This document shows, one piece after another, positions 16,353 through 24,820 of a DNA stretch of 64,000 bases (position 1 is its first letter; every line of letters starts with the position of its first letter). Made by a program: the position numbers and the translations under genes. A model generated the notes under the pieces. That model did not search any database. It had not been told where the DNA came from and was given only the letters and a program-made list of their open reading frames with translations. Origin of the DNA: Ruminococcus sp. HUN007 (GTDB lineage Bacteria; Bacillota; Clostridia; Oscillospirales; Ruminococcaceae); NCBI RefSeq assembly GCF_000712055.1, contig NZ_JOOA01000002.1:2046001-2110000 (forward strand). Direction: 5' to 3'.

Positions 16353-17204
16353 ATGGCATTGTTTAAAAAAAGAAAAAAAGAAAGTGTGGCAATACCTTTT
16401 CTTATAAGCATGGTGATAACGCTTCTTGTTATCGGTATACCGGTTTTCACTCTCTACAACCAGAAGGTAAACAAGAGCAGCGCAAACAACGGTGAGATTA
16501 CAGATACAGTCTTCATGCCTACCGAAGACAATGACACGACCATTCTTTTCTCATATACACCGGATGACAAGTCACTTCGTCCGTCATTTATGATTCTGCG
16601 TACATCAGCAATGAGCAGAACGTTTACATTCATCCCTGTTTCAAACGATCTTCTCTGCGGAAGCGAAAAGATGATCAACATATTCAAAAAAGGCGGTATC
16701 ATTGAACTTACCAAGGCTGTCAACAAGACATTTGACACTAAGATCGACAGGTATGTAAACTTCGATGACAAATCTCTTTCGATCCTGTGCGATACTCTCG
16801 GCGGTATCAACTTCAACGTACCGGAAGGACTAAAGGGTCTTAACGCAGGAACCCAGTTCCTTGACTCAACATTCATCATTAAACTCATTACCAACCCTAA
16901 GTATGCTGAAGACGCACGTACAGTTGCAACGGGAAACCTTTTTGCAGACATGCTCGGCGGTACTTCGACAAAGATATCAGCAGACATGATCGAATATGCA
17001 TACACCAAGGACATAGACCTGGTTGAAACAGATATAACTGCACTTGACTACGACAATCAGAAAAGTGCAATTGAATACATGTTCAGTTCAACACAGTACG
17101 TTTCAACATACCGTGTACCTGCTGCCAAGGGAAATGCCGAACAGGGACTTACCCTCGACAAGGATACGCTCAAACAGCTCAAGGCTGATTCAGGATTAAA
17201 GTAA
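16353..17204 (+). CDS. LytR-CpsA-Psr (LCP)-like membrane protein
   Basis: 283 aa. A basic N-tail (KKRKKE) and one membrane helix (about 13-33), then an extracellular domain resembling LCP phosphotransferases: RTFTFIPVSNDLLC, GGIIELTKAVNKTFDTKIDRYVNFDDKSLSILCDTLGGINFNVPEGL. The usual SIPRDT motif is replaced by FIPVSND, so the key Arg is missing and the normal wall-polymer transfer may be lost or altered. SD CCGGAGGA upstream. It is followed by a terminator and then tatD. Confidence 0.75.
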   Translation: MALFKKRKKESVAIPFLISMVITLLVIGIPVFTLYNQKVNKSSANNGEITDTVFMPTEDNDTTILFSYTPDDKSLRPSFMILRTSAMSRTFTFIPVSNDLLCGSEKMINIFKKGGIIELTKAVNKTFDTKIDRYVNFDDKSLSILCDTLGGINFNVPEGLKGLNAGTQFLDSTFIIKLITNPKYAEDARTVATGNLFADMLGGTSTKISADMIEYAYTKDIDLVETDITALDYDNQKSAIEYMFSSTQYVSTYRVPAAKGNAEQGLTLDKDTLKQLKADSGLK

Positions 17205-17208
17205 TATC

Positions 17209-17236
17209 AAAAGGCTGCCGGCACGGCAGCCTTTTT
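17209..17236 (+). terminator. Terminator between the LCP-like gene and tatD
   Basis: AAAGGCTGCCG/CGGCAGCCTTTTT. It ends just before the tatD SD, so tatD may depend on read-through or on a promoter upstream. Confidence 0.75.
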
Positions 17237-17253
17237 AATGGAAGGATAATAAC

Positions 17254-18027
17254 ATGTACTCAGACATTTTCGATACTCATTCACACTATACTGACCACGC
17301 TTTTGACGAAGACAGAATGGAAGTTATAAAAAACATCCATGAAAACGGTGTAAAATACATCATGCTTGCAGTTTCAAGCTATGAAGACTCGGTACGTTCC
17401 CTTGAACTTAGCCGTAATTTTGATTTCATGTACTGTGCAGCAGGTATCCACCCTGAATGCGTCGACACAGCAGAAGGCGACTACATAGGAAAACTTGAAA
17501 AACTCATAACGGAAAACCGCGGCAAAATCAAAGCTGTCGGTGAAATAGGCCTTGACTACCACTACGAAGGCTTTGACCGCGAAAAACAGATCGAAATCTA
17601 TTCACGTCAGCTCGAACTTGCGAATAAACTCAGCCTTCCTGTCATAATACATGCGCGCGAAGCAACAAAGGACAACCTGTACATTCTGAAAAAATACCGT
17701 CCTGCAAAAGGCGTTGTACACTGCTTCTCCGGTTCTGCGGAAACAGCAAGGGAAGTTATCGCCCTCGGTCTTCACATAAGCTTCACAGGTGTACTCACAT
17801 TCAAAAACGCAAAGAAAGCACTTGAAGCGCTTAAGGAAGTACCGGCAGACAGGCTTATGCTCGAAACGGACTGTCCGTACATGGCACCTGTACCGTTCCG
17901 CGGTAAGCGCTGTGACAGCTCAATGATCGCATACACAGCAGAAAAAGCAGCTGAAGTTCTGGGCTGCGATACGCAGGAACTAATAAACAGGACCTGTGAA
18001 AACGGAAAAAAATTTTTCGGAATATAA
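17254..18027 (+). CDS. tatD: TatD-family metal-dependent deoxyribonuclease
   Basis: 257 aa. Amidohydrolase-type motifs in order: FDTHSHYTD (metal His pair), AVGEIGLDYHYEG (metal Glu), PVIIHAREATKD, GVVHCFSGSAE, and LMLETDCPYMAPVPFRG (metal Asp). TatD enzymes cleave DNA 3' ends and abasic sites. SD GGAAGGA is present. Length is normal. Confidence 0.92.
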   Translation: MYSDIFDTHSHYTDHAFDEDRMEVIKNIHENGVKYIMLAVSSYEDSVRSLELSRNFDFMYCAAGIHPECVDTAEGDYIGKLEKLITENRGKIKAVGEIGLDYHYEGFDREKQIEIYSRQLELANKLSLPVIIHAREATKDNLYILKKYRPAKGVVHCFSGSAETAREVIALGLHISFTGVLTFKNAKKALEALKEVPADRLMLETDCPYMAPVPFRGKRCDSSMIAYTAEKAAEVLGCDTQELINRTCENGKKFFGI

Positions 18028-18040
18028 TCGGAATATAAGA

Positions 18041-18066
18041 AATGCTGATTCATGAATAAATCAGCG
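18041..18066. repeat. IS5-end-like palindrome
   Basis: ATGCTGATTCATGAATAAATCAGC; arms match the palindrome at 7755 with a few changes. Confidence 0.5.
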
Positions 18067-18117
18067 CGGGGCACGGGCGAAGCTGTATTTCCGGCTTCAG
18101 TGTTCCGGAAAAGCAAA

Positions 18118-18161
18118 AGAGTGAACTGTTCATCATAAAATGAAACAGTTCACTCTTTTTA
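18118..18161. terminator. Bidirectional terminator between tatD and recR
   Basis: AGAGTGAACTGTT...AACAGTTCACTCT stem then TTTTTATA on the plus strand; the minus strand has TTTTGCTTTTCC beyond it. Confidence 0.8.
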
Positions 18162-18764
18162 TATCTCATTTCTGTTTTCAATAGCACGGAACAGCGTGAT
18201 CTCATCTGCATACTCAAGTACTCCGCCGACAGGAAGTCCGAATGCAAGTCTCGTGACTTTTATCCCCGCAGGTTTTATAAGCCTTGAAATATACATTGCT
18301 GTCGCATCACCCTCAACTGTAGGGTTAGTGGCCATTATTACTTCAGATATCTCAGGATCAGCCTGTAATCTGGCTACAAGTTCCTTTATACGCAGCTTGT
18401 CCGGTGTAATACCGTCAATCGGAGAAATGAGCCCGTGAAGTACGTGATAAAGTCCGTTATACTCACCGGTCCTCTCGATCGCAGTAACATCCTTCGGTCC
18501 TTCGACAACACAAATGATATTTTTGTTTCTTCGTGTATCGCTGCACAGCGGACATACCTCACGGTCTGTCATGTTCTGACACACGGAACAAAGCCTTACT
18601 TTTTTCTTTACATTGACAAGAGCTTCAGCAAAATCATTTACATCGCTCTCACTCATTGATGTAACGTGGTATGCAAGGCGCTGAGCAGTCTTCATACCTA
18701 TACCCGGAAGACGTGCAAACTGCTCTGCCAGAAGTACTATCGGCAGTGCATTCGATTCAGCCAT
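18159..18764 (-). CDS. recR: Recombination protein RecR
   Basis: 201 aa. The N-terminal helix-hairpin-helix (ARLPGIGMKTAQRLAYHV), a four-Cys zinc finger (CSVCQNMTDREVCPLC) and a Toprim domain (VVEGPKDVTAIERTGEYNGLYHVLHG, ATNPTVEGDATAMYISRLI) are all in place. Works with RecF and RecO to load RecA at gaps. Downstream of ybaB with a 3-bp gap; the dnaX-ybaB-recR order is the usual one in Firmicutes. Confidence 0.96.
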   Translation of the reverse strand: MAESNALPIVLLAEQFARLPGIGMKTAQRLAYHVTSMSESDVNDFAEALVNVKKKVRLCSVCQNMTDREVCPLCSDTRRNKNIICVVEGPKDVTAIERTGEYNGLYHVLHGLISPIDGITPDKLRIKELVARLQADPEISEVIMATNPTVEGDATAMYISRLIKPAGIKVTRLAFGLPVGGVLEYADEITLFRAIENRNEI

Positions 18765-18767
18765 TTA

Positions 18768-19118
18768 TCAGAATAAGCCAGGGAGTGAAACTCCGCCAGT
18801 GATCTTGGACATTTCTTCTTCAGTTGTTTCTTCGATCTGCTGGATAGCTGCATTTACTGCAGAAATAACGAGATCCTGAAGATCTTCAATTGATCCTTCC
18901 TTTACAACATCCGGCTTGATATTGAGTGACTTTATAGTCTTCTTGCCGTAGAGAACAACTTCAACAGCTCCGCCGCCTGATGTAGCAGAGAATTCACGTT
19001 CTTCAATGTCATCCTGAAGCTTTGTGATCTCATCCTGCATCTTCTGAGCCTGCTTGATCATTGCGTTCATGTTCTGGGCTCCGCCGCCCATGTTCTGCTT
19101 TGGTACTCTTGCTTTCAT
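18768..19118 (-). CDS. ybaB: YbaB/EbfC nucleoid-associated protein
   Basis: 116 aa. The N-terminus has a short Gly/Met-rich stretch, then the coiled helix MIKQAQKMQDEITKLQDDIEEREFSATSGGGAVEVVLYGKKTI typical of YbaB. Dimeric DNA-binding protein with unclear target. Between dnaX and recR in one operon. Confidence 0.94.
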   Translation of the reverse strand: MKARVPKQNMGGGAQNMNAMIKQAQKMQDEITKLQDDIEEREFSATSGGGAVEVVLYGKKTIKSLNIKPDVVKEGSIEDLQDLVISAVNAAIQQIEETTEEEMSKITGGVSLPGLF

Positions 19119-19174
19119 CTTTTCGTAAACTCCTTTATTATAATTTGGTTTATGTTTTTGCTGATCATTATAGA

Positions 19175-20752
19175 CTATACTTCCGGATGGTTTTCCAGAT
19201 TCATTTTGTTTGCCTTTTCAATCAGCCTGATAGCATTTATTTCTTCTTTCTTTGTCTGAGCATCGCACTTTACCTTTATGGCATAACGCCTTCCAAGTAC
19301 GCTTTCTATAGCATCACCCAGCATAGCTGCGTTTTCCTTACTGCGGAACAGAGAAAGAAAGAAAGGATTATGTGCTATTATAAACAATCCGTCGCCGCTC
19401 ACAAAAGCCTTTGAATCAATAAGACTTGCTGAAACAGCAGGATTTGTCTCTGAAAATTTTGCTAATACTTCAGTCCAGTTTGCAACCGGTTTTACAGTAC
19501 TTTGATCGATTTTTGAAAAGTCCACCTGAGGATCAGAATGTTTCTCATAGTATTCATGACGCTTTGGTTCTTCTGAAACTGAAACTCCGCCTGAAGCGAC
19601 CTTTCTTTCAAGCTCACTTATTCTTGCCGCAAGATCCGGTGACGGTCCGGAGGTTACCGGTGCCGCCGTCTGAATTCCTGAAGCCAGACGAATGATGCAC
19701 ATTTCGATCTCGACTCTCTTGTTTACTGCACGGAGCATTTTCTCGCTGCAGTCCTGAAGAGCAGAAAGTCTTGTAAATATCTCCTGAAGTTCCGTCTTCT
19801 CAGCAAGACTTTTCAGTCTTTCGAGTTCATCCGGCATGCAGGCGATAATTCCTGTATCTTTCTGACCGATTTTTATAAGCATTAAATTTCTGAACTGAAA
19901 TATGAGTTCCTCACAAAGTCTGGACATATCCTTGGAACCTGCATAAAGCTCATCGATGAATGCGACGGCCTTTGCCGGATCCTTTTCCGATATTGACTCC
20001 ATTATGCCGAAGATCTGATCGCGGCCAGCTATACCTGCGGCCATCGAAACAGTTTCTGCAGTTACGCTGTCCGAAAAAGCTATGCACTGGTCAAGCAGGG
20101 AAAGCGCATCTCGCATACCTCCGTCTGCTATCTTGGCGATAAGGAAAGCCGCCTCGTCATCAAGTGCAATTTTTTCCTGTGAGGCAATATATAAAAGACG
20201 CTTTGCTATGTCTTCCGGAAGAATTCTTCTGAAATCGTAACGCTGACACCTGGAAGCGATCGTTGCCGGTACCTTGTGTATCTCGGTAGTTGCGAGAATG
20301 AACTTGACGTACTCAGGAGGCTCTTCCATTATTTTCAGAAGTGCATTGAATGCATTGACTGAAAGCATGTGTACTTCGTCGATTATATATACTTTGTATT
20401 TACAGCGTTCAGGTGTAAACACCGCACCTTCACGAAGATCACGTATGTCATCAACACCGTTGTTCGACGCAGCGTCGATCTCGATGATGTCGGAAAGAGC
20501 AAAATTGTCAGCATCACGGCAGATGTCACACTCAAGACAAGGTGCCCCGCCTGAATTATGCTCACAGTTTATAGCCTTCGCAAAGATTCGTGCGCAGGTA
20601 GTTTTACCCGTACCTCTTGAACCTGTAAACAGATAGGCATGTGCCGTTTTACCGTTAATGATCTGATTGCGCAGGGTAGTAGTGATATGCGGCTGGGATA
20701 CCACGTCATCAAATGTCAGCGGTCTCCACTTTCTGTATAAAGCAGTATACAT
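19175..20752 (-). CDS. dnaX: DNA polymerase III subunit gamma/tau
   Basis: 525 aa. Clamp-loader ATPase: Walker A GSRGTGKTTCARIFAKA (about residues 44-60), a four-Cys zinc site (C..NSGGAPCLECDIC), Walker B VYIIDEVHML and sensor ATTEIHKVPATIASRCQRYDF. The C-terminal part (about 360-525) is the tau-type extension. I did not see an obvious slippery heptamer for a shorter gamma form, but I could not check this fully. ffs lies about 110 bp upstream, a frequent arrangement. Confidence 0.95.
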   Translation of the reverse strand: MYTALYRKWRPLTFDDVVSQPHITTTLRNQIINGKTAHAYLFTGSRGTGKTTCARIFAKAINCEHNSGGAPCLECDICRDADNFALSDIIEIDAASNNGVDDIRDLREGAVFTPERCKYKVYIIDEVHMLSVNAFNALLKIMEEPPEYVKFILATTEIHKVPATIASRCQRYDFRRILPEDIAKRLLYIASQEKIALDDEAAFLIAKIADGGMRDALSLLDQCIAFSDSVTAETVSMAAGIAGRDQIFGIMESISEKDPAKAVAFIDELYAGSKDMSRLCEELIFQFRNLMLIKIGQKDTGIIACMPDELERLKSLAEKTELQEIFTRLSALQDCSEKMLRAVNKRVEIEMCIIRLASGIQTAAPVTSGPSPDLAARISELERKVASGGVSVSEEPKRHEYYEKHSDPQVDFSKIDQSTVKPVANWTEVLAKFSETNPAVSASLIDSKAFVSGDGLFIIAHNPFFLSLFRSKENAAMLGDAIESVLGRRYAIKVKCDAQTKKEEINAIRLIEKANKMNLENHPEV

Positions 20753-20865
20753 CTACATTCCTTCCCTTCGGATCATTTACGTAAGACGACAGAGTCTGCC
20801 GTCTTTAGTACAGCTGAAGATCCCGGAGTTTATCATTACGAAGCAGATGCTTTCAATATAATAAA

Positions 20866-20991
20866 ATCCGGAACATAGGTGTGCAGGCTTGCTGCGGCAC
20901 ACAAAACGATCCGCTTAATGCTGCTCGGTTCCCCGCCTGACATGGTTCACGGTGTCTCATTGCACAGGGCCCACACACCTATATTCCGGAT
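20866..20991 (-). ncRNA. ffs: Signal recognition particle RNA (4.5S-like)
   Basis: On the minus strand the ends pair over a long stem (ATCCGGAATATAGGTGTG with CACACCTATGTTCCGGAT). The tip carries the SRP helix-8 signature: CATGTCAGG, then GGAACCGAGCAGCA and AAGCGG. Size of about 126 nt fits the short bacterial class. It lies directly upstream of dnaX, as in many Firmicutes. Promoter at 21058-21086. Confidence 0.9.
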
Positions 20992-21039
20992 AATAACTCT
21001 GTTATTGATCAGCTGTCAGAAACTTTTACTGCAGTAAAA

Positions 21040-21199
21040 GTCTCAAAAACTTTTATAATTATAGCACATATATTCTGAAAAATCAAGGCTTTTGAATAAA
21101 ATTATGGCGAACACACAAGCACTGTTAATTTCCGGAAAATCATATCCGTAATTTTTTAAATAAAAAAGTCTTTACAAACCGAATCAAGTGTGGTATAAT
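21040..21199. repeat. 160-bp direct repeat, left copy
   Basis: Identical by eye to 23292-23451. It holds the ffs promoter (minus) and a second promoter (TTTACA 21171, TATAAT 21194, plus) that belongs to the tRNA gene in the other copy. Read as target-site duplication of the IS between them. Confidence 0.88.
21058..21086 (-). promoter_or_regulatory. ffs promoter (in left 160-bp repeat)
   Basis: Minus strand TTGATT (21086-21081), 17 bp, TATAAT (21063-21058). An identical orphan copy at 23310-23338 points into the right end of the IS. Confidence 0.75.
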
Positions 21200-21228
21200 C
21201 CCGACTTTAACACTTCAAGAAAACAATC

Positions 21229-21270
21229 GAGGCGTAACTAACGCAAATGCGTTGATTACGCCTCTTTTTT
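21229..21270 (+). terminator. Terminator inside the left IS end
   Basis: GAGGCGTAA...ttACGCCTC with a central AACGCAAATGCGTT stem, followed by TTTTTT. It lies 30 bp after the orphan tRNA promoter of the left repeat and would stop transcription running into the IS. Confidence 0.75.
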
Positions 21271-21297
21271 CGTTTTTCAAAAATGTTGTATGAGCAA

Positions 21298-23160
21298 TTA
21301 TTTGGAAATTAATTTTATTTTTCCATTCAAAGTCTTTGGCAGATAGTATTGTTTGTCTAACTCAAGTCCCGTAATTTCGTTCAAAGCAGTACACACCTGA
21401 GAGCAAGTATAATTGGACATGTAGCACATATCCTGGATATTTGAAACGTTCATATTCCGGATTGTTTCAATGATATTGTATACTGAAAAATGATATCCTT
21501 TTTCTTCAAGCAGTTTTTCAAGAATACGATAAATCAAAAGCGCAGTATAGCATATCATAAAATGAGCAATAATTCTGTTCAGGGTACTATGGTAAACAGG
21601 TCTTGCGTCAAAATTGGTTTTCATGATTCGAAAACAGTCCTCTATTTTGTAGCGGTTCATGCTGATTTCAAGAATAGATTTTGCGTCATCATCAAGATTG
21701 GTTGCTACGGCATAAAAGCCATCGTATTTTTCTTCTTTTTCAATTGCTTCTTTGTCAAGAATGTAGGTGTCGGAACCGTTCTCTTCAGCTTTGGACTTAG
21801 AGATTCTTTTGATGAATCTGGTAACATCATGCGGCCCCTTTTTGTAAGTTTCAGGATCGATATTTTCAAGCAGCTTTTTCGCTCTTTCAATTTGCCTGTT
21901 GCGTATGTAACGCTGATATTCCATCATTTTTCTTGAAAATGAGATAATGATTTTCTGTTTAAGCGTTGCTTTGGATTTAACTTTTTTTACCTTTCCGTTT
22001 TTGCAGATTTTTTCTTCGTAAAGTCCTACATCGAACGCTTTATCCGCGTCAATTATTTTGTAGGCATGATCGTTGTAAAGACTCAGATTATCAGGATTTT
22101 TTCTGTCGAATGTCTTCATATAGTTTAGTGAAATATGCTTATTGCTGGAAAGCAGCTTGTAATCACAATCGTTAAAAACCGCCTCCTGTAACATTGAGGA
22201 AAGTTTCTTTACGGACTGTGTAACGATAAACGCACGACCACCCATAGAATTGAAATTACGGATATTCAAAGATCCAAGACCTGCATCGGCACAGTATATG
22301 AACTTTTTCCCCTGGAGCATTTTAGTAAGTTTCTTTTCCAGCGGAATAGCAGTAGTCTGCTCATTATCAGAACCTGATGAAATACACATGGATAAAGGGA
22401 TACCTTCTGCATCCATGAACAGTCCCATTTCGCAGATAGGATTTGGACGATGTTCTTTTGAAGGACCATATTTACGAAGCCCTTTGATGAATTCTCCTGT
22501 TACTTCATCAACATAGTCTTCGTCTTCACATTCGGTTTCAAAGTAATAATTTGTACAGTCGTAATAGCACACCGATGTATTCCTTTTGATAATACTGCAG
22601 CTTTTTTCATACAGGTAGCTGATATATTCGTCGTAATGGTCTTTCATCAGATCCATGGTACGCATTATATGCATGTAATCAAAATCAGGCTGTTCGTAAT
22701 AGTTACTCATTTTCTGGAAAGAACCGAGTTTTGAATCCGGATCAATAATTCTTGAAAACGTAATAAATCTGTTTACAAGATTAGGGTTGAATTCAATTTT
22801 TCTGTCTTCAGTGATGTTTTTGAAAAATGAACTTATTTCAAGTTTTCCGTAGATATACTGAAGAAAGAAATAGCCTATATTTTTGTCTGTGGATAATGAA
22901 GTAACAGCATCGGTAGCTTTGATCTTCTCATTAAAGTCGATTTTCAGATCAAGTGCAAGTGTTTTATTTTTCTTATGCTCCTCGTTATATATTCTGACCT
23001 GTTCTTTCGCATATGAAAGAGGATCGTCTGTAATCTTAAGAAGTTCTGAATGCTTACCGATACGAGCTACATTTTTGGTTGTTGTCTTTTTACCGTTTCT
23101 GATTCCCATCTGGATAAAATAGGTGGGATCTTTGGATTTTTTATCGTAATTAAGCTTCAT
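21298..23160 (-). CDS. IS1634-family transposase
   Basis: 620 aa. DDE residues are visible: first Asp in VCYYDCTNYYFE, second Asp in FIYCADAGLGS, and the Glu region YDGFYAVATNLDD...MNRYKIEDCFRIMKTNFDARPVYH. An N-terminal part with KSKDPTYFIQMGIRNGKKTTTKNVARIGK is typical of the family. The ATG at 23160 lies six bases after a TATAAT and has no SD, so the message may be leaderless; an ATG/other start 15 codons upstream is less likely. The frame is intact, so the element may still be active. Confidence 0.9.
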   Translation of the reverse strand: MKLNYDKKSKDPTYFIQMGIRNGKKTTTKNVARIGKHSELLKITDDPLSYAKEQVRIYNEEHKKNKTLALDLKIDFNEKIKATDAVTSLSTDKNIGYFFLQYIYGKLEISSFFKNITEDRKIEFNPNLVNRFITFSRIIDPDSKLGSFQKMSNYYEQPDFDYMHIMRTMDLMKDHYDEYISYLYEKSCSIIKRNTSVCYYDCTNYYFETECEDEDYVDEVTGEFIKGLRKYGPSKEHRPNPICEMGLFMDAEGIPLSMCISSGSDNEQTTAIPLEKKLTKMLQGKKFIYCADAGLGSLNIRNFNSMGGRAFIVTQSVKKLSSMLQEAVFNDCDYKLLSSNKHISLNYMKTFDRKNPDNLSLYNDHAYKIIDADKAFDVGLYEEKICKNGKVKKVKSKATLKQKIIISFSRKMMEYQRYIRNRQIERAKKLLENIDPETYKKGPHDVTRFIKRISKSKAEENGSDTYILDKEAIEKEEKYDGFYAVATNLDDDAKSILEISMNRYKIEDCFRIMKTNFDARPVYHSTLNRIIAHFMICYTALLIYRILEKLLEEKGYHFSVYNIIETIRNMNVSNIQDMCYMSNYTCSQVCTALNEITGLELDKQYYLPKTLNGKIKLISK

Positions 23161-23291
23161 ATTTATATTATACCATATTTGAAATAAAAATACAACACCA
23201 TACAACGAAAAAATTCAGAAAATTTGACACAAAAAAAGCCGCAATTATGCGGTTTGAATTGGTTATATTGATTTGGAAGTGTTAAAGTGCC

Positions 23292-23451
23292 GTCTCAAAA
23301 ACTTTTATAATTATAGCACATATATTCTGAAAAATCAAGGCTTTTGAATAAAATTATGGCGAACACACAAGCACTGTTAATTTCCGGAAAATCATATCCG
23401 TAATTTTTTAAATAAAAAAGTCTTTACAAACCGAATCAAGTGTGGTATAAT
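23292..23451. repeat. 160-bp direct repeat, right copy
   Basis: Duplicate of 21040-21199. Here the plus-strand promoter (TTTACA 23423-23428, 17 bp, TATAAT 23446-23451) drives the tRNA gene, while the minus-strand ffs promoter copy is orphaned. Confidence 0.88.
23423..23451 (+). promoter_or_regulatory. tRNA-Pro promoter
   Basis: TTTACA, 17-bp spacer, TATAAT; the -10 box is the last six bases of the repeat. The mature tRNA starts 18 bp downstream. Confidence 0.8.
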
Positions 23452-23469
23452 ATTAACTGTTGTAAACAA

Positions 23470-23543
<74 letters not shown>

Positions 23544-23557
23544 CTTAATAATCCGAT

Positions 23558-23599
23558 AAAACGACTCAGTGAAACAAATGTTTTACTGAGTCGTTTTTT
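23558..23599. terminator. Terminator of tRNA-Pro, shared with mazF
   Basis: AAAACGACTCAGT...ACTGAGTCGTTTTTT; ends at the mazF stop. Confidence 0.8.
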
Positions 23600-23600
23600 A

Positions 23601-23963
23601 TTATTCACTTGTATTTTCAGCGCTTTCTTCTGAAACAGGGATCTCAATTTCTGCCGATATTATATCTGCTACTTTCCTGAGAATATCATCAGGTATTTTT
23701 TCTACAAATACACAGGGTCTTGAATTAAGATCCAGTGCCCGGATATGCTCACACAAAACCACGCCAGTTGTTGCTGTTCGTTCATCAAGAGAAACGTGCA
23801 GCGGAAACTGATTGTCTGTGTTGGTAATCGGGCAGACAATAGCTAACTTTGCGTATTTATTAAAAGTATCATTACTGACTACCAGCGCAGGACGATATCC
23901 TGCCTGCTCATGTCCGCGCTGCGGATTAAGATTTACTTTAATGATATCGCCCTGACTTACCAT
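23601..23963 (-). CDS. mazF: MazF/PemK-family endoribonuclease toxin
   Basis: 120 aa. N-terminal VSQGDIIKVNLNPQRGHEQAGYRPALVVSND is the MazF signature (the conserved Arg in GYRPALV), followed by VCPITNT and a GVVLCEHIRALDL strand with the catalytic Thr region (TATTG). Cuts RNA at short motifs. The gene overlaps mazE by 7 bp. A short acidic tail (SEESAENTSE) is extra. SD GGAGG lies inside mazE. Confidence 0.92.
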   Translation of the reverse strand: MVSQGDIIKVNLNPQRGHEQAGYRPALVVSNDTFNKYAKLAIVCPITNTDNQFPLHVSLDERTATTGVVLCEHIRALDLNSRPCVFVEKIPDDILRKVADIISAEIEIPVSEESAENTSE

Positions 23964-24202
23964 ATTTCTCCTCCAACAGGATCACCCCAATCTATTTCTT
24001 CAGGGACATAATTTCCGTTGTATCCGTCAAAAAGCTCATCTATAGTCTTTCTTTTTTTTGGTTCTGCCTGTTTGATAATAATTTTATTATCCTGAGCGAT
24101 TATAACTATTTTTTCGTTGCTCGACCATTTTAAAACTTCAAGCATATGCTTCGGTAAACGAACACCCTGACTGTTGCCCCATTTCTGAATAGTTGTTGTC
24201 AT
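23957..24202 (-). CDS. mazE: MazE-family antitoxin (SpoVT-AbrB fold)
   Basis: 81 aa. Swapped-hairpin DNA-binding start MTTTIQKWGNSQGVRLPKHMLEVL, then EKIVIIAQDNKIIIKQAE and an acidic tail that would neutralise MazF. The ATG at 24202 has AAAGGAG at SD distance, so upstream Met codons are ignored. Antitoxin precedes toxin, as usual. Confidence 0.9.
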   Translation of the reverse strand: MTTTIQKWGNSQGVRLPKHMLEVLKWSSNEKIVIIAQDNKIIIKQAEPKKRKTIDELFDGYNGNYVPEEIDWGDPVGGEIW

Positions 24203-24259
24203 AATGATCACTCCTTTTATCTTATCCACACATCTTAGTATATACATAGTATATACCAA

Positions 24260-24820
24260 AAATGCTGTTTTGTCAAGTCATAATAAATCAGTGTTTCAGC
24301 ACAAAGAAGAAACAAGCTTCAGACTGATTTTTGCAGGATAATAAAATAGTATATTATTTTAACACGCAACTCTTAAAAGTTGTTTGCTATTTTTTATACA
24401 ATAATCAGATATTGCTATAAAGAGAAAACGTTTTCCCGTCATTATTATGTGACGCATTTGTACTGATTTTTGCAAAGTTAAAATGTATGTACGGTGTGAA
24501 TGTTTTATTTACTTCATATCATAATATGAGCAGGTCTGCATTGTATTATAATTACTGTCTTATACATTCAGAAGTAATCTGACCACGATTCAGAAAAATA
24601 TTTGTATGATCTGATAATAATTTTAATTTCGAAAATCCTTGAATCAGAGATAATAAAATGATATAATTTATTCAGACAATTTTTTAATTTATTTATTCAG
24701 AATAATACTCTGCACATTCGTTTCTCAGACTCACTCAAATCTCATGATAATGTTTCAAAAAAATTGTCGTTATGATGATATTCGGGAACACTATTTATCT
24801 ATAATCGATTTAAGGAGTTT
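24260..24820. other. AT-rich intergenic stretch, no gene seen
   Basis: No frame with an SD and no RNA gene recognised. At 24410-24440 ATTGCTATAAAGAGAAAACG resembles a decayed minus-strand copy of the CTATAGCA element; the match is too weak to call. Confidence 0.5.

Larger units (their letters stand above)
21200..23291 (-). mobile_element. IS1634-family (IS4-like) insertion sequence
   Basis: About 2.1 kb with terminal inverted repeats ACTTTAACACTTC (21204-21216) and its reverse complement (23276-23288). It carries one DDE transposase and is bounded by 160-bp identical direct repeats. IS1634 elements are known for unusually long, variable target duplications. It sits between ffs and tRNA-Pro. 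Confidence 0.85.

Noticed and set aside
20760..20866. A terminator directly after ffs
   Set aside because: No stem with a U-run is visible; the SRP RNA is probably processed from a transcript that continues into dnaX.
24410..24440. Sixth copy of the CTATAGCA element
   Set aside because: Only a partial match (ATTGCTATAAAGAGAAAACG) without clear paired stems.
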